Assembly: GCA_033819885.1 (NCBI GenBank)
Contig: JAQYUZ010000001.1
Span: 186,001 to 250,000 of the forward strand
Origin: Microbotryomycetes sp. JL201
Taxonomy: Eukaryota; Basidiomycota; Microbotryomycetes
DNA length: 64,000 nucleotides
Reading direction: 5' to 3'
The position numbers were made by a program, and so were the translations under genes. The notes beneath the pieces were generated by a model. It worked only from the letters and a program-made list of their open reading frames with translations. It made no database searches and was not told the origin of the DNA. Within the stretch, counting starts at the first letter, position 1, and the number at the start of each line of letters is the position of its first letter. Shown here in pieces: positions 1 to 10,057 of the stretch.

Positions 1-1495
1 TTGGGCGAGAGGACGCTGAACGGTGAAGTGCAAACTACAGACTTGTTCAGAAGGAGCTTCCAGTGGGGAGACGCCAGTCCAGCACTTGGGTTTTCAGGTG
101 GACTCGAAGCTGTTGGCGAGGATGATGAATACATGATCGATGATGAGTCGGACGAGGACGGTCGAATGGCAAACCTTGAAGGAGGAGACCCAGGCAGTCC
201 ATCTCGGTCGGCCGCTAAGAGTAAATCTCGGAGGCAGTCAAAAATGGCAAGGCAGGTGGGCACCGGAGGCATGGACTTGGCGTCAGAATTGGAGGCTGCT
301 CAAGATGAGGATGCAGAGGCTGAGCAGGAACGTTTGAGACGGGAGAAGGCAGAGCGGAGACGAGCGTCGCAGGTGCGACGAGGTTCGAAAGCGGTCGCCC
401 AGATCGACGAGACAAGCGTGTCAGGTGAGCAGACTGCGCCTGTTGATGAGACAATGCAAAACTGATCATCTGACGCAACTAGAGTTGCAAAATGAGGTTC
501 GATTACTGCGCGAAGCCAACAAGGCTCTCACGCTCTACGTGTCCAAGATTGTCGATCGCGTCTGTAGCCAAGAAGGGTTTGAGAAAGTTTTGGCGGTCGA
601 CTACCGACAGACGCCTGTCGCCCCCGAGCAGCCCCCTCCAGTACCAAAGGATGACGTACCTCCGGCTGACGCCACAAAGGAGCCTGCTCAAACATTAGTC
701 GACGACGGAATCGGGCAGATCAAATTCCGACCCAATTCTCTTTGGAAATCGTCGGCTGCTGCAACGTCATCAGTCTCGTCGACTCCGAGCAAGGAACAGG
801 CGCCAGCTTCGCCGTCCACGCCCGCCGCTGGCTCGGCCACCCGCAAGGCCTGGAGCTCTTTACTTGGTCTCGCACGAGGAAGCTCATCCAGTGCTCTGCC
901 GAGTCCAGGTACGCCAAATACGTCTCGAATTTCTGCAAACGAGACGGCGTCATCTTCTGCTCGCAAACTTGACACGCATGACGAAGACGAAGACGACCTT
1001 CGTGAAAGGGAGAGGCTGCGAGCCGAGATGGCAATGCACGGGATCCAGGATGAGGAGTCAGGCAATCAGTGGGGAGCGCGTACGCCTCTTATGTCGAGTC
1101 CTGCGATCGCCTCAACCCGTGCAACGGACCGAGAGCTGCTGAACACACCACCTCCGCCACCAAAAGATTTGACGCCCGAGGAGAGGATTCAAGCGGAAGC
1201 CGTGCTCCAAAGTCGGGCTGACGAGGAAGCGCAAGCCAAGTCTGATTTGAAACAGGGCAAGGCCAGCGGGTTTACGGAACCTGTCAAACGTCCGAGTATC
1301 AGATCAAGGGCAAGCAGCTCTAGCGCGAGTGGTATCGTCGGGCTGGGGATTGTCGATCCAGAACCTGAACAGGGTCAGACGGTCGAGGTCAAGTCCCCGA
1401 AGACGGAATCTGTCAACGGAGGTGCGACGCCCGGAGACACTTGGAGCAAGACTTTCAAGCGGTTGTCGATGGGCTGGCAGTCGCCTACACCTTGA
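1..1495 (+). CDS. Ser/acid-rich coiled-coil protein, 5' end outside window (function unknown)
   Basis: The open frame is already running at base 1, so the N-terminus lies upstream. One intron of 58 nt (about 425-482, GTGAGC donor, CTGAC branch, TAG acceptor) joins two exons and the frame closes at 1493-1495. The first part is acidic and basic with many Ser. Just after the intron lies a heptad-like block (LQNEVRLLREANKALTLYV) followed by VDRVCSQEGFEKVLAVDYR, which looks conserved. The remainder is low-complexity, rich in Ser, Pro and Thr, with one acidic patch (DTHDEDEDDL) and a C-terminal WSKTFKRLSMGW motif. I do not recognise the family. A cytoskeletal, polarity or scaffold role would be a guess. 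It converges on the XRCC2-like gene across 210 nt. Confidence 0.75.
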
Positions 1496-1705
1496 GCGCT
1501 GATTGTATTTGCTGCTTGTCTTGTTCTATTTCCGCATTTTCTTCTTTTGTTTTCGCATTGTTTCTGCCTCTCTTTCCATCTGTATCAAATCCACAGCAGT
1601 CCTTGACGCGATTTGTTGCATACACTCTCTCGTTCGTTCTCAGAATAAGTTGATTAAAAGCTCGTTGACAACACCAATTTGCACACATAGGCTTCGCACA
1701 CACGC

Positions 1706-3070
1706 TCAAGTGACCAACCTGTCCCCAAGGTGGTCCCATTCCCAAGTGCCAAGCTCAACGCCCCCCTTTCTCCTCAGCACGCACCTGAACCCAGTCTTTG
1801 GTGGCGTCTGCTGGGTTTCGATCAAGCGTTTCTGCTCGCTCATCTGCGAAGACCAGGCTTGTCTCAACGTCGTTTTGTCTTGTTCTGGGGGGACGTTGGG
1901 CGGTGGAGGAGGATGACATGTAATGTGATAGCTGAAATCAAACGTAGGTTGGTCGGCCGAACCGGGCGAGGGTCCCGGAGGGGCCAACGGGTCGTCGTCA
2001 GGTACGACTATTGTATTCGTATTACCACTCATGAAACGGTTCGAGGTCGATCGAGGCGGGACCGAGTAGGGTCGACTTGGCTTGGAGATCGAGGGCCAAG
2101 GCGTGCCAAGGTGGTGAGCGTAAAAAGGCAAGCGGTCTTGCGGGCTGAAGTGCGTGACTTTGGAGGGCACAAATACCCATTGCGTGATGAAGACTATCGG
2201 TGCAATGGTTTTCTTGAGACGCGCAATTGAAGAGATGAGCAGTCGCAGAGCGGCCGCGGGCGTCATGTCGTCCTTTGGTGCCTGAGGAGCGTCTGCCGTC
2301 GGTTCCGATGACGCATATTTCGCACTCGTTTTGAGCTGCTCAGTCTTCCATTGGTCGAGCCATGCAAATCGAGACATGCCGTCGCTGACAACACGGTGGC
2401 AAGGTGAGCACTGTGTGCGCTTTCCTTCCGATGCCGTTTGATTCGGCCTTACATCATGACGTAGCGTATCTCAGGCATGTGCGACTGCTGCATGAACCAA
2501 CTGGGCAAGTCTCTGACGATCGTGGCGAGCTGCTGCGTGCTTTGGGGCCTGAGCACGACGAACCGCCGCAAGCTGGCTAGCGTAAGCTTTTCGACGTCTG
2601 GCGGGGGGAGGCGAGGCAGCATAGATTTGAGATGAGCTGTGCATAGTTTCGCGAGTTGTAGCACGTCTACATCGCCCGCGCAGTCGAGCCAGACGACGGT
2701 CTGCTCGCGTCCGCCGACTCTGACACCGTTGGCGCGCTTGGGTAGGATTGCTGTTGCGGCCAAGAAGAGCAACAAGGTAGACTTGCCGCTGCCTGTGACT
2801 CCTTGCAGCTCGACGACGTCACCCTTGCGCAGCAGACTGTCGTCGCCGAGCAACTGATCCAAGCCCGTCACAAAACTCGGCTCGACGACGGTTGACCACC
2901 GCGCAGACGACACGAAGTCGAGGCCATTTGAAGACTTGATGCCGTGCGCGAGCACGACCGGGTCCACGTTGGGCGGGTGCGGGTGATTTGGCGGTAATCG
3001 ATCCGTCAACTTGTCCGCGATCGAAACTGTCGCTCTTGCACACCTCAGCGGGCCCCTTCCACATCGACAT
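1706..3070 (-). CDS. XRCC2: XRCC2-like RAD51-family recombination ATPase
   Basis: This is a RecA/RAD51-fold protein resembling XRCC2, a RAD51 paralogue of homologous recombination. Walker A is GVTGSGKST, followed by a helix ending AILP as in vertebrate XRCC2. After the single 68-nt intron (about 2385-2452) comes a Walker-B-like strand, VMIDGMSRFAWLDQW, matching the LDSLSAFYW region. A later strand reads IVFITQWVF, and the C-terminus GVELGTWEW fits the last beta strands. Exon 2 ends at 1706. The start is uncertain. In-frame ATGs exist at 3168 and 3267, but they add a Cys-rich segment and run into SLX9. An ATG at 3070 would need a very short extra intron. The 5' end given here is therefore a placeholder. 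Family call is good, gene model incomplete. Confidence 0.72.
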
Positions 3071-4028
3071 GGTGCGCACAGACTCGGGCACTCTTCACTT
3101 TGCTTGTCACCGTGACACTGCTCGCACAGCCTCGTCCTGCACGTGCACGGACCTCCCTGCCCGGCCATTCGAAGGCTGCCAAGCTCAAGAAGCCGCACAC
3201 AGCTGACGCAGACTCGGACATGGTCGACGCTTCCTTCTTTCAACACCAAGAGCCCGCAGCAGTGCAAGAGCAGGTAGGCGCCGCATCGTGCTCAACAAAT
3301 CTGAGGGGCCTGAGCGCTCACTCCCTCGCACCTTTTTTTTTCCCGCGTCTGTGGAGTCGGCTGCAAATGAAACTGCTGTTTCTGCAGCCCACCTTTCGAC
3401 TAGTGTGACAGAAGACAAGGCCAAGCCGGTCACAAAGTCTGAAAAACAGCACGCCAAACAACAAGCCTTGCTCCAAAGTCAGTGGCCGTTCGTCCTTGTC
3501 CTCCCAACATGAATGCTGATTCTAGTTCGAACGCGGAAGCAGAGATCAACGCATCACAGCAACCGTACTCAAAGTCCCATGCAAGGCGGGTTCGGCGAGC
3601 GCAAAAAGCGAGCAACAACTTGGTGACGAGCTTGAAGGACGTCAGAGACGAATTGTCGCTCGTCGAAAGTCAGGAGCCCTCGTCGCGACAAAGCGGTAAA
3701 AAGGTCAACAAACAAGACATAGATACAGATGCGGGATCAGAACGCGAACAAGTGCCCGATGTCGAAACCGAGACAAAAGCAAAAACGGGGGGCAAGGGCC
3801 AACCAAAGTTGACAGCAAAGAAGCGGAGCAAGGTTTTGTGAGTTGTGCAGAACTTTCTGGTCCCTGATAGCGAGCATGGACCGAATGGCTGATGACTTGA
3901 ACGGCAGATCGACTGAATCGGCTCGGCTCCCAGCCGTTCTGGCCAATCCAGCTTTTGCAGCAAACCCTTTCGCCACAATCAGGACTCACACGATGAATAC
4001 AATGTCCACGCACAAGCAAGCTCAGTAA
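3069..4028 (+). CDS. SLX9: Ribosome biogenesis factor SLX9
   Basis: Five exons read as a 227-residue Slx9 protein, a nucleolar factor of pre-40S assembly and export. Family landmarks are an N-terminus MPRPARARTSLPGHS, a basic helix SEKQHAKQQALLQK, the PYSKSHARRVRRAQK motif, and a C-terminus NPAFAANPFATIRTH. Exon 1 appears to be only the ATG (3069-3071). It is followed at once by a GTGCGC donor and an intron to about 3129, after which the frame opens as CCT CGT CCT. Other introns are about 3274-3356, 3478-3542 and 3838-3907. All phases agree and the C-terminal motif is out of frame without the last intron. The weakest points are the ATG-only exon and the acceptor choices for introns 2 and 3. 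The gene is head-to-head with XRCC2, the two candidate start codons sharing one CATG. Confidence 0.82.
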
Positions 4029-4168
4029 TGGCCCCCTTCTTGTAAACAAGGCTCGCTCAGGACCTGTTGTAAAAACTAGTTTGTAAGAAAGAGAAACAAG
4101 GATTGACAACAAGCAGTATGAACAGCGCAATGTTCGAAGCATATCTACATGGGATCAGAATCTCCCTT

Positions 4169-5753
4169 TTACAAACCTCTACTGACAGTGGTCATTTCTT
4201 TTTGTTGTTCACGAACTTTGGCGCGAGCTGGAATCGATCTAAAGACGTCACACACGTCCGATTTTGAAATGACTAGTCGACCATCATCTGAACATCTCGT
4301 TCGATCTCGAAGTTCTGTGCACAATTCGTCCTGAGCCCGGCGCGCGATCAGTCTCGAGTCGCGTTCGTGAGTTAGACCAAACTCACTACGTCGCATTGAT
4401 GGAAGAGCGGGTGCGAGCACAACTTTGCCCAGGCTTTTTGTGACACCCACACGTCCTTGCTCGCAATGCCCTTGTCAATGTTCGGCGGTCGCCATGGCAT
4501 AGGTAGGGCGCAGCTGCAAAATTCAAAAGCGAGGAAGTTTGAGAGAGAGAGACAAAAGCAGTCGTCTTGCTATATCAAATCTTACCTGACACTTGAAAAA
4601 TCACATTCTGGACATGGCAACTTTCCATTCGGCAACGGCGGAGGTTCGTCGTCAATCCCCGGGCACGCGTCGTCCATTGCGACAGAGTCATAAGGAGTTT
4701 GAGATGATCCGCGGCCCGTTTCATTTCCAACCTTGACTTCGGTTTGGGGATCGGCGAGCGATGCAGTGTATTGGTCCAGGAACGACTGGAACAAGGGCGG
4801 TAGCGGGACGGCATCCGAGATGTCGAAAGGCGCGTCGAAGTCAAAGTCGGACGGCGACATGTTGTCGGTTTGGGCATATGATGGAGCTGTTACAATGCCG
4901 GATGTTGACTGATTGAGATACGGTGAATCCTGAGTGACGCCTGCGGCCGGCTCGAAAGAGCTCAGCATCGGCGGGACAGGCGAAACTTCGTCTATTGAAG
5001 GCTTCCGATCAAGCGATGGTGTGCTGCTCGTTGCCGTGGCATTCATTGTGGCGGCGGGCGCCGACAGCGTCATCGCTGACGTCGGCATCGTTCTGCCGGT
5101 ACGCGGCGGGGACGCGTTCGATGTCGATTCAGGTGAAGGTAGAGTGCCGTTCGAAATCTGGACTGCACCGCGTTGAACGGGCTGTCCCGTGTGCAACGTC
5201 TGATTCTCAATGAAGAGCCTGCCATCACGCATCCTGTTGTTCAGCGCAGAGCTTGTGAGATCTCAAACGAAGAAGCTCACTTTTGGCACACGCTCTTCAG
5301 TGCTGTGATTTGTTCAGTTTGGTCGATCACTCTGCGCTCCAGGTCCTGCAGGTGGCGTTCTTTGCGTTCGCGAAAGCTGCGCTGGGCGGCCCTATTTTGC
5401 AGTTTGCGCTTCGTGTTGAGGTCCAGGTCATCTCGGTCGAGTAGATGTTCGTCGTCATCCTTTCTTCTGCGTCCTCGTTTGCCCGGCCGCTTCTTGGCTT
5501 GTTTGTCTACAGAAGCACCGTCCTCATCGCCCGAGCTCGATTGTGCATCCGAGTCAGCCGCGCGGAGCGCCTGGCTTTTCCTGCCGAGAACTCTGTCCCA
5601 CAGCATGTCAATGTCGCCGAGTGCACCTCTTGTGGAAGCTAACTCCTGTTCGATCGCCGAGACGAGCTGCGCGTTTGGCTCATTGCGCGCGTGATGCACA
5701 ACCTGCTGGTCTGTAGTCGCCTCGCTGGGGCCAGCCATCTCGTTTTGAATCAA
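4169..5753 (-). CDS. AP-1-type bZIP transcription factor (Yap1/Pap1 family)
   Basis: Four exons give about 469 residues. The bZIP sits near residues 120-155: basic region KRKLQNRAAQRSFRERKERH, with NxxAQxxFR as in Yap1/Pap1 factors, then the start of a leucine zipper. The middle is Ser/Pro-rich. The C-terminus is the PAP1 redox domain: CPECDF, then VWVSQKAWAKLCSHPLFHQC, DVDELCTELRDRTRC and a last Cys in SDVCDVF. In this family such cysteines form disulfides that mask a nuclear export signal, so the protein is probably an oxidative or xenobiotic stress regulator. Introns are about 5234-5280, 4514-4585 and 4331-4386. All phases fit, and the cysteine domain only appears after splicing. The first ATG of the frame at 5753 was used; a second ATG lies five codons downstream. 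The promoter is the 1.4-kb gap shared with the LPMO gene. Confidence 0.9.
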
Positions 5754-7172
5754 GTCTTGCCTGAAACACTGGCTAGATGTCGGCGGACGAGACGCGGGAC
5801 GTGCCTGTGTTGACTCGGCGATGCACGGTCCCGCTCAGATGAGCGCCACGCTGAGACGTTTGTCTTGCGTGGCAGATCTACTCCTTCTGTATCACTCCCT
5901 GGCTGTGTGCCGTGCCCGAGAGGGTCCGTGGGGGCGAGGGCCGAGAACAAGCGCGCACGCTCCAGACTTTTGGAGCGATTTCATCATCGTTCTCTGAGCC
6001 CGAGCATTCTTGGAAGCGAGGGTAGGTGCTCAGAAGCATTAAGGAAATGCTAAAGAGATCAAATGCATCCCCGCCCCGGAGTGGACGAAATTTCAAATGA
6101 CAGACTCGAGGCTGAGCATGTTCACGAAGCTTGCTTGAATGGTGCTACCATGGACCTTCACACAAGTTTTGTTGACTGAAGTATGAGTCTACTTATAGCA
6201 AAGTTGCTCAAGTCGAGGCCCTACGGGTGCAGGTTCTCCATCAGTCAATGCTCTCGTTGCTTCAGAAGCGTACCACCCACTAGCTTCTCAAATGCATGGC
6301 ATCGTTTGAGTTTCGTGTACATCGTCCCGTAGCATGTTCTCTAGTTTCATTCGGACTACCCCGGCCGGATACCGAAGCTTGTACCAACAACTTTGAGAGT
6401 CGAGTGTTGGTCTGCCATGCAACACGTCACGTAGGCCTCGCAAATCATGAACAAGGGAAAAAGATGTGCAAACTCTTGCAGTTTTCTGAGCAGCCGGTCC
6501 GAGTTCCCATCCGCTGGCTCAGTGAACGAGTTTCGAGGCCTCCGCAAGTTGGAACCGCTTTACCACGGCCCCAGCGTCGTGCATGACGACTGGCGGTTGC
6601 TGAGCCAATAATCTTGTCTTGAATAAATTCCATTTCGGTGTTGGTTCTCGTCGGTAACCTGGCTGACATTATCGCAAGATGACGTCGAGACAAAAACATT
6701 TGTGAGTGGCAGCAGCGCCGTGCCTGGGCAGAACTGCATGCAGAGTGAGTGGGCATTGGCTCAAGCCCGGGTTGACATGGAAATGGTCAAGGCGAGTCTC
6801 ACCTTCAGGCTCGGTCCCTGGGCGCCTTCTAGTCGAATTCAAGCTCGACTTCCGAAAGCGGACATTGGCGGGCTTGGTTCACGCGGCTCGATCAACGCGG
6901 CCCTGAATTCCATGTGTTTGCGATCAGCACGGCTGCGAGGCCGGCTGAGTGGGACGACACTGCAATTCGTCCGTGTTGCGCAGCATGCAAGTGCAGAATC
7001 CGTCCTTTTGTTTGCAACGGACAGGCCATCCTCTTCCTTTTCTTCACGCCTTTTCGACAAGAGCCGTCATTGCAGCTGCAAGCAACTGCATTCACACTCG
7101 TTCACAGAGACTTGACGTCACTGTGCTACGGTCTTCCCATTCCCGTTTCTTGAGCAGAGCCAGACAGCCGGA
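5754..7172. promoter_or_regulatory. Large intergenic region between divergent bZIP and LPMO genes
   Basis: About 1.4 kb with no gene I can support; it is the longest gap in the window. The bZIP gene starts on one side and the secreted LPMO gene on the other, both pointing away, so it should contain both promoters. The only site I single out is a palindrome at 7113-7120. A 137-codon plus frame at 6702-7115 has no recognisable motif and looks like chance. Long non-coding RNA or extra 5' UTR exons cannot be excluded. Confidence 0.5.
7113..7120. promoter_or_regulatory. CRE/ATF-type palindrome TGACGTCA
   Basis: A perfect 8-bp TGACGTCA lies 53 bp upstream of the LPMO ATG. This is the classic ATF/CREB bZIP site. 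Whether it is bound is unknown. Its position in a core-promoter-sized interval next to a bZIP gene is suggestive only. Confidence 0.4.
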
Positions 7173-9650
7173 ATGTCGATTCTGCTCAGCTCAGTCTTGG
7201 CCATCCTGGCGGTGGCCACGCACCTCGCAAGCGCACACATGACGATTTGGACACCAGCCATGTATGGTGTTGGCTGGAAGGCGCGCAATCCCTTGGTAAA
7301 CGACTGGGATTACCTGTGTGAGTGTCGTTTCGCTCGCGCTCGTTCGGCCGTGCGCTAACGCAAACTTTGCCCTCCAAGCTGGCGACCCATTTGCCCCTCT
7401 GGGACCAGACTGGCCCCTTCAAAGTGATTGGTGGTTTCGGTGAGCACAATGTAGCGTACACGACACGTGACCCGATCTCTGAAGTCTGTCTTGTCGTCAG
7501 CGGTCCGCTGGCGCGATCGTTGCCACCCAAGCCTGGAGCAGTCGAGCTGTTGCCCGCTGGCGGGCGCATCATGCTCGAAATTTCTTGCCACGTCGCGTGG
7601 ACTCAATATGGATGGGCCACAACTCCTCCTGGATCTTATCTCGATGCATGCCCTGGCAATACGGGTCAGTCTGCCGGCCTTCCCGATTCGGCGCGCGCGG
7701 CCCGAGGCCCGAGCTCAGCCCATTCGCTCGATTGAGCCATGTTGCCGCAAACACGCGCTGACAACATGCGCGTCACGCTTGCGCAATTATATTTCCAGGT
7801 GCATACCATTCAGGCGACCCAATGTCCCCCCAGATCGACCTTAACTTGCTGTCGGGCTGCGCCCTCGGAATCGCCGATGTCGACGACATTAACAAAGGTG
7901 AGAGATGACTATTGATGGGACGCAGACAGTAAGTTGACATTCATCTTTTGCGATAGTCACGATGGACAATTTGGTCATCTTCTCGGTGCAAAAGGACTGC
8001 GTCAAGCAAAAGCAAACCTACTTTGACATTCCAGCAAAGATGCCGCCTTGCACGGGATCGAAGTGCATTTGCGGCTGGTTCTGGTTGGCAAACAACGGTA
8101 CTGGCAATTATTACATGACTGCATTCGATTGCAAAGTCACGAACTCGCCTGCCGACGCTCGACCGATCGCGCCACCGGTCGACCCAACCTGGTGCGACCG
8201 CGACGACCTCAAGGCTGGTCGGTGCAAGACAACTCCCGGGGCGAAACGGCCCATCTACTTTTACAACTCTCCTTCCAACATGGACTGGCATGGGTGAGCC
8301 AGCCGGTTTGACGTTTTCTAAGGTCCGTTTCACTAAGGTCCGTTTCACTAACACCTCTTTGATCTGCAGCAACAATGACCGTCCTGGCTACCACGACAAC
8401 TATAGCTTCAAACATGGTGCCCAAAACGACATCTGTAAGCAGATTGCGTTCGCCACGAACCAAAGTTTCTGCGCAGTTGCTGATCTGGCGCCTCCTGCAG
8501 TCTTGCCTGCTGCGCCCGCCTCCACAACCACCACCACTACTACAACCGCCACCACTACCACTACCACCACCACCTCCACTTCCACTACGACTACGACAAC
8601 GGCTGCCAGCACCACCTCCTCTGCCACGACGACCACTACGGCTGCCAACCCTGGTTCTACCGACGTGGCATGTGCACTGACACAAGACTGCACCAACGCT
8701 GGCACCACGGTTCCTGCTTTTGCCAACCGATGGTGCGACACAAGTCGAGGTCTTTGCAGTTGGAGATGTCAGACTGGTAGAACCTTGGTCGGTGGACAAT
8801 GCGTTGTTGTACAAAACACGCCGGCCCCCACCACAATAACTACAACTACTACTCAAGCCGAGCCAACCACGACGACGACGACGACGACGACGACCACTGC
8901 TGCAGCAACAACCACTTCTTCCGCACCTCCTGCGCCGAGCAATTTGGCGCTCGTCGCATCCGTCGTTGGTTCGACCAGTCAGAACGGATCGCCCGGTCGC
9001 AAAGTAGCCGATGGCATCATTGACGGTCTCCGCGACGATGGTAGTGGCGACGTTACGGCTGAATGGGTTACTCGAGGACAAAAGTCTGGAGCTTGGGTCA
9101 AATTGTCTTGGTACCAGCCCATCACTTTGACTCAGATCATCTTGCACGATCGACCAAACTCCCAAGACCAAGTCTCTGGCGCCACTGTGTTCTTCTCGGA
9201 CGGCACTCAGGTCAACACCGGCATCTTGTGGCAAAACGGTCAATCGACTTATGTCAATCTACCAGAGCCAAAGACAATCACGAGCCTGTTGTTCAAGGTG
9301 ACACACGTGTCGAGGACGACACAGAACATTGGTTTGAGCGAGCTGGAAGTCTACAACAAGCCTGTTGATTCGTTCAACGGCAAATACATCAAGACTGTGT
9401 AAGTCGATACACGGTTTTATCATTGTTTCCTTCAAGACCAATTCAGCTGACGTGATCGTTCATCAGCATTCGAACTCCTCGAGTCAAGCGGTCGTTGCTC
9501 GACAGACCTCATCCTCGAGACTTTTCGCTCTCAAAGAGATCGCAAGCCGAGATTGATGAAGAACAAATGATGTTGGACGCTGGGATCGACTACTCGGAGA
9601 TCGTCCGGAGATCGAGTGGCATGGAACTGACGGCGGAACACATGTTCTGA
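7173..9650 (+). CDS. Secreted AA14-like lytic polysaccharide monooxygenase with discoidin-like C-terminal module
   Basis: Seven exons encode about 672 residues. Residues 1-21 are a signal peptide ending ASA, so the mature protein starts HMTIW with the N-terminal His of a copper histidine brace. The catalytic part matches AA14-type features: MYGVG, WWFRG, VELLPAGGRI, a Cys-His pair, CPGNTGAYHS (candidate second copper His), SGCALGIAD, CVKQKQTYFDIP, and KCICGWFWLANN followed by GNYYMTAFDC. Then come Thr-rich linkers (about 8520-8650 and 8820-8930) around a small Cys-rich module (DTSRGLCSWRCQTGRTLVGG). A discoidin/F5-8-like sandwich follows (ADGIIDG, WVKLSWYQPITLTQIILHD, GLSELEVYN), then a charged tail. 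Introns are about 7318-7378, 7440-7500, 7665-7798, 7898-7956, 8294-8369 and 9399-9466, all in phase. Known AA14 enzymes act on xylan coating cellulose; the substrate here is unknown. Confidence 0.85.
8318..8347 (+). repeat. 15-nt tandem duplication inside an intron
   Basis: The unit ctaaggtccgtttca occurs twice back to back inside LPMO intron 5 (about 8294-8369) and is followed directly by ctaac. Each unit begins with a branch-point-like cta, and the last copy becomes CTAAC, so the duplication multiplies a branch-site-like element. Confidence 0.8.
8520..8930 (+). repeat. Thr-codon-rich low-complexity DNA (two blocks)
   Basis: ACC/ACT/ACG codon runs at about 8520-8650 and 8822-8915 encode poly-Thr linkers of the LPMO. 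Several pure ACG runs (about 8869-8895) behave like trinucleotide microsatellites. On the opposite strand the same DNA stays open for 344 codons as Arg/Gly/Val repeats, which is a by-product. Confidence 0.75.
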
Positions 9651-10057
9651 ATTTCGTCTATGACGCACACACGCACAAGAGCGGCTCAAGACGCACGTGA
9701 CCCGCCATTTTCAGCTGGCTCTGGATGGTCGTCATGTCATGTCGTACTGCCGAAATGACTGTTGTGGTGCATCCCAAGCCCGAAGGCACACGCTTTGTCG
9801 TTCCATTCCAGCATTCTTTAGAGCATCAGTCACGACTCACGATCTTGATGTAGCCAGCCTTCTATGCCTTCCTGCATGTAGCTTTACTTCCGTATCAACA
9901 CTCTGACGAGACACACCTGGGACGCAGACTGTAAATAAAGGTCGGATTGCACAATTCGAGAGAGACAAAGAAAAGTCACGTTCTACAGGAAGCGAGCACA
10001 TGTGAACAAAGTAGAACAAAGTGCAAAGTAAAACGACCAAGAACGGGGTTTCACCGC
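9651..10057. other. Convergent intergenic region
   Basis: The 407 nt between the 3' ends of the LPMO (+) and RRB1 (-) genes hold no gene I can support. An AATAAA at 9934-9939 on the plus strand could serve LPMO polyadenylation, although it is about 285 nt past the stop. Confidence 0.5.

Noticed and set aside
6702-7115. 137-codon plus frame upstream of the LPMO
   Set aside because: No domain, signal peptide or splice continuation; composition like chance sequence.
8209-9243. 344-codon minus-strand frame over the LPMO gene
   Set aside because: Its content is Gly/Arg/Val/Ser repeats produced by antisense reading of poly-Thr DNA, and it crosses LPMO exons that are firmly in phase.
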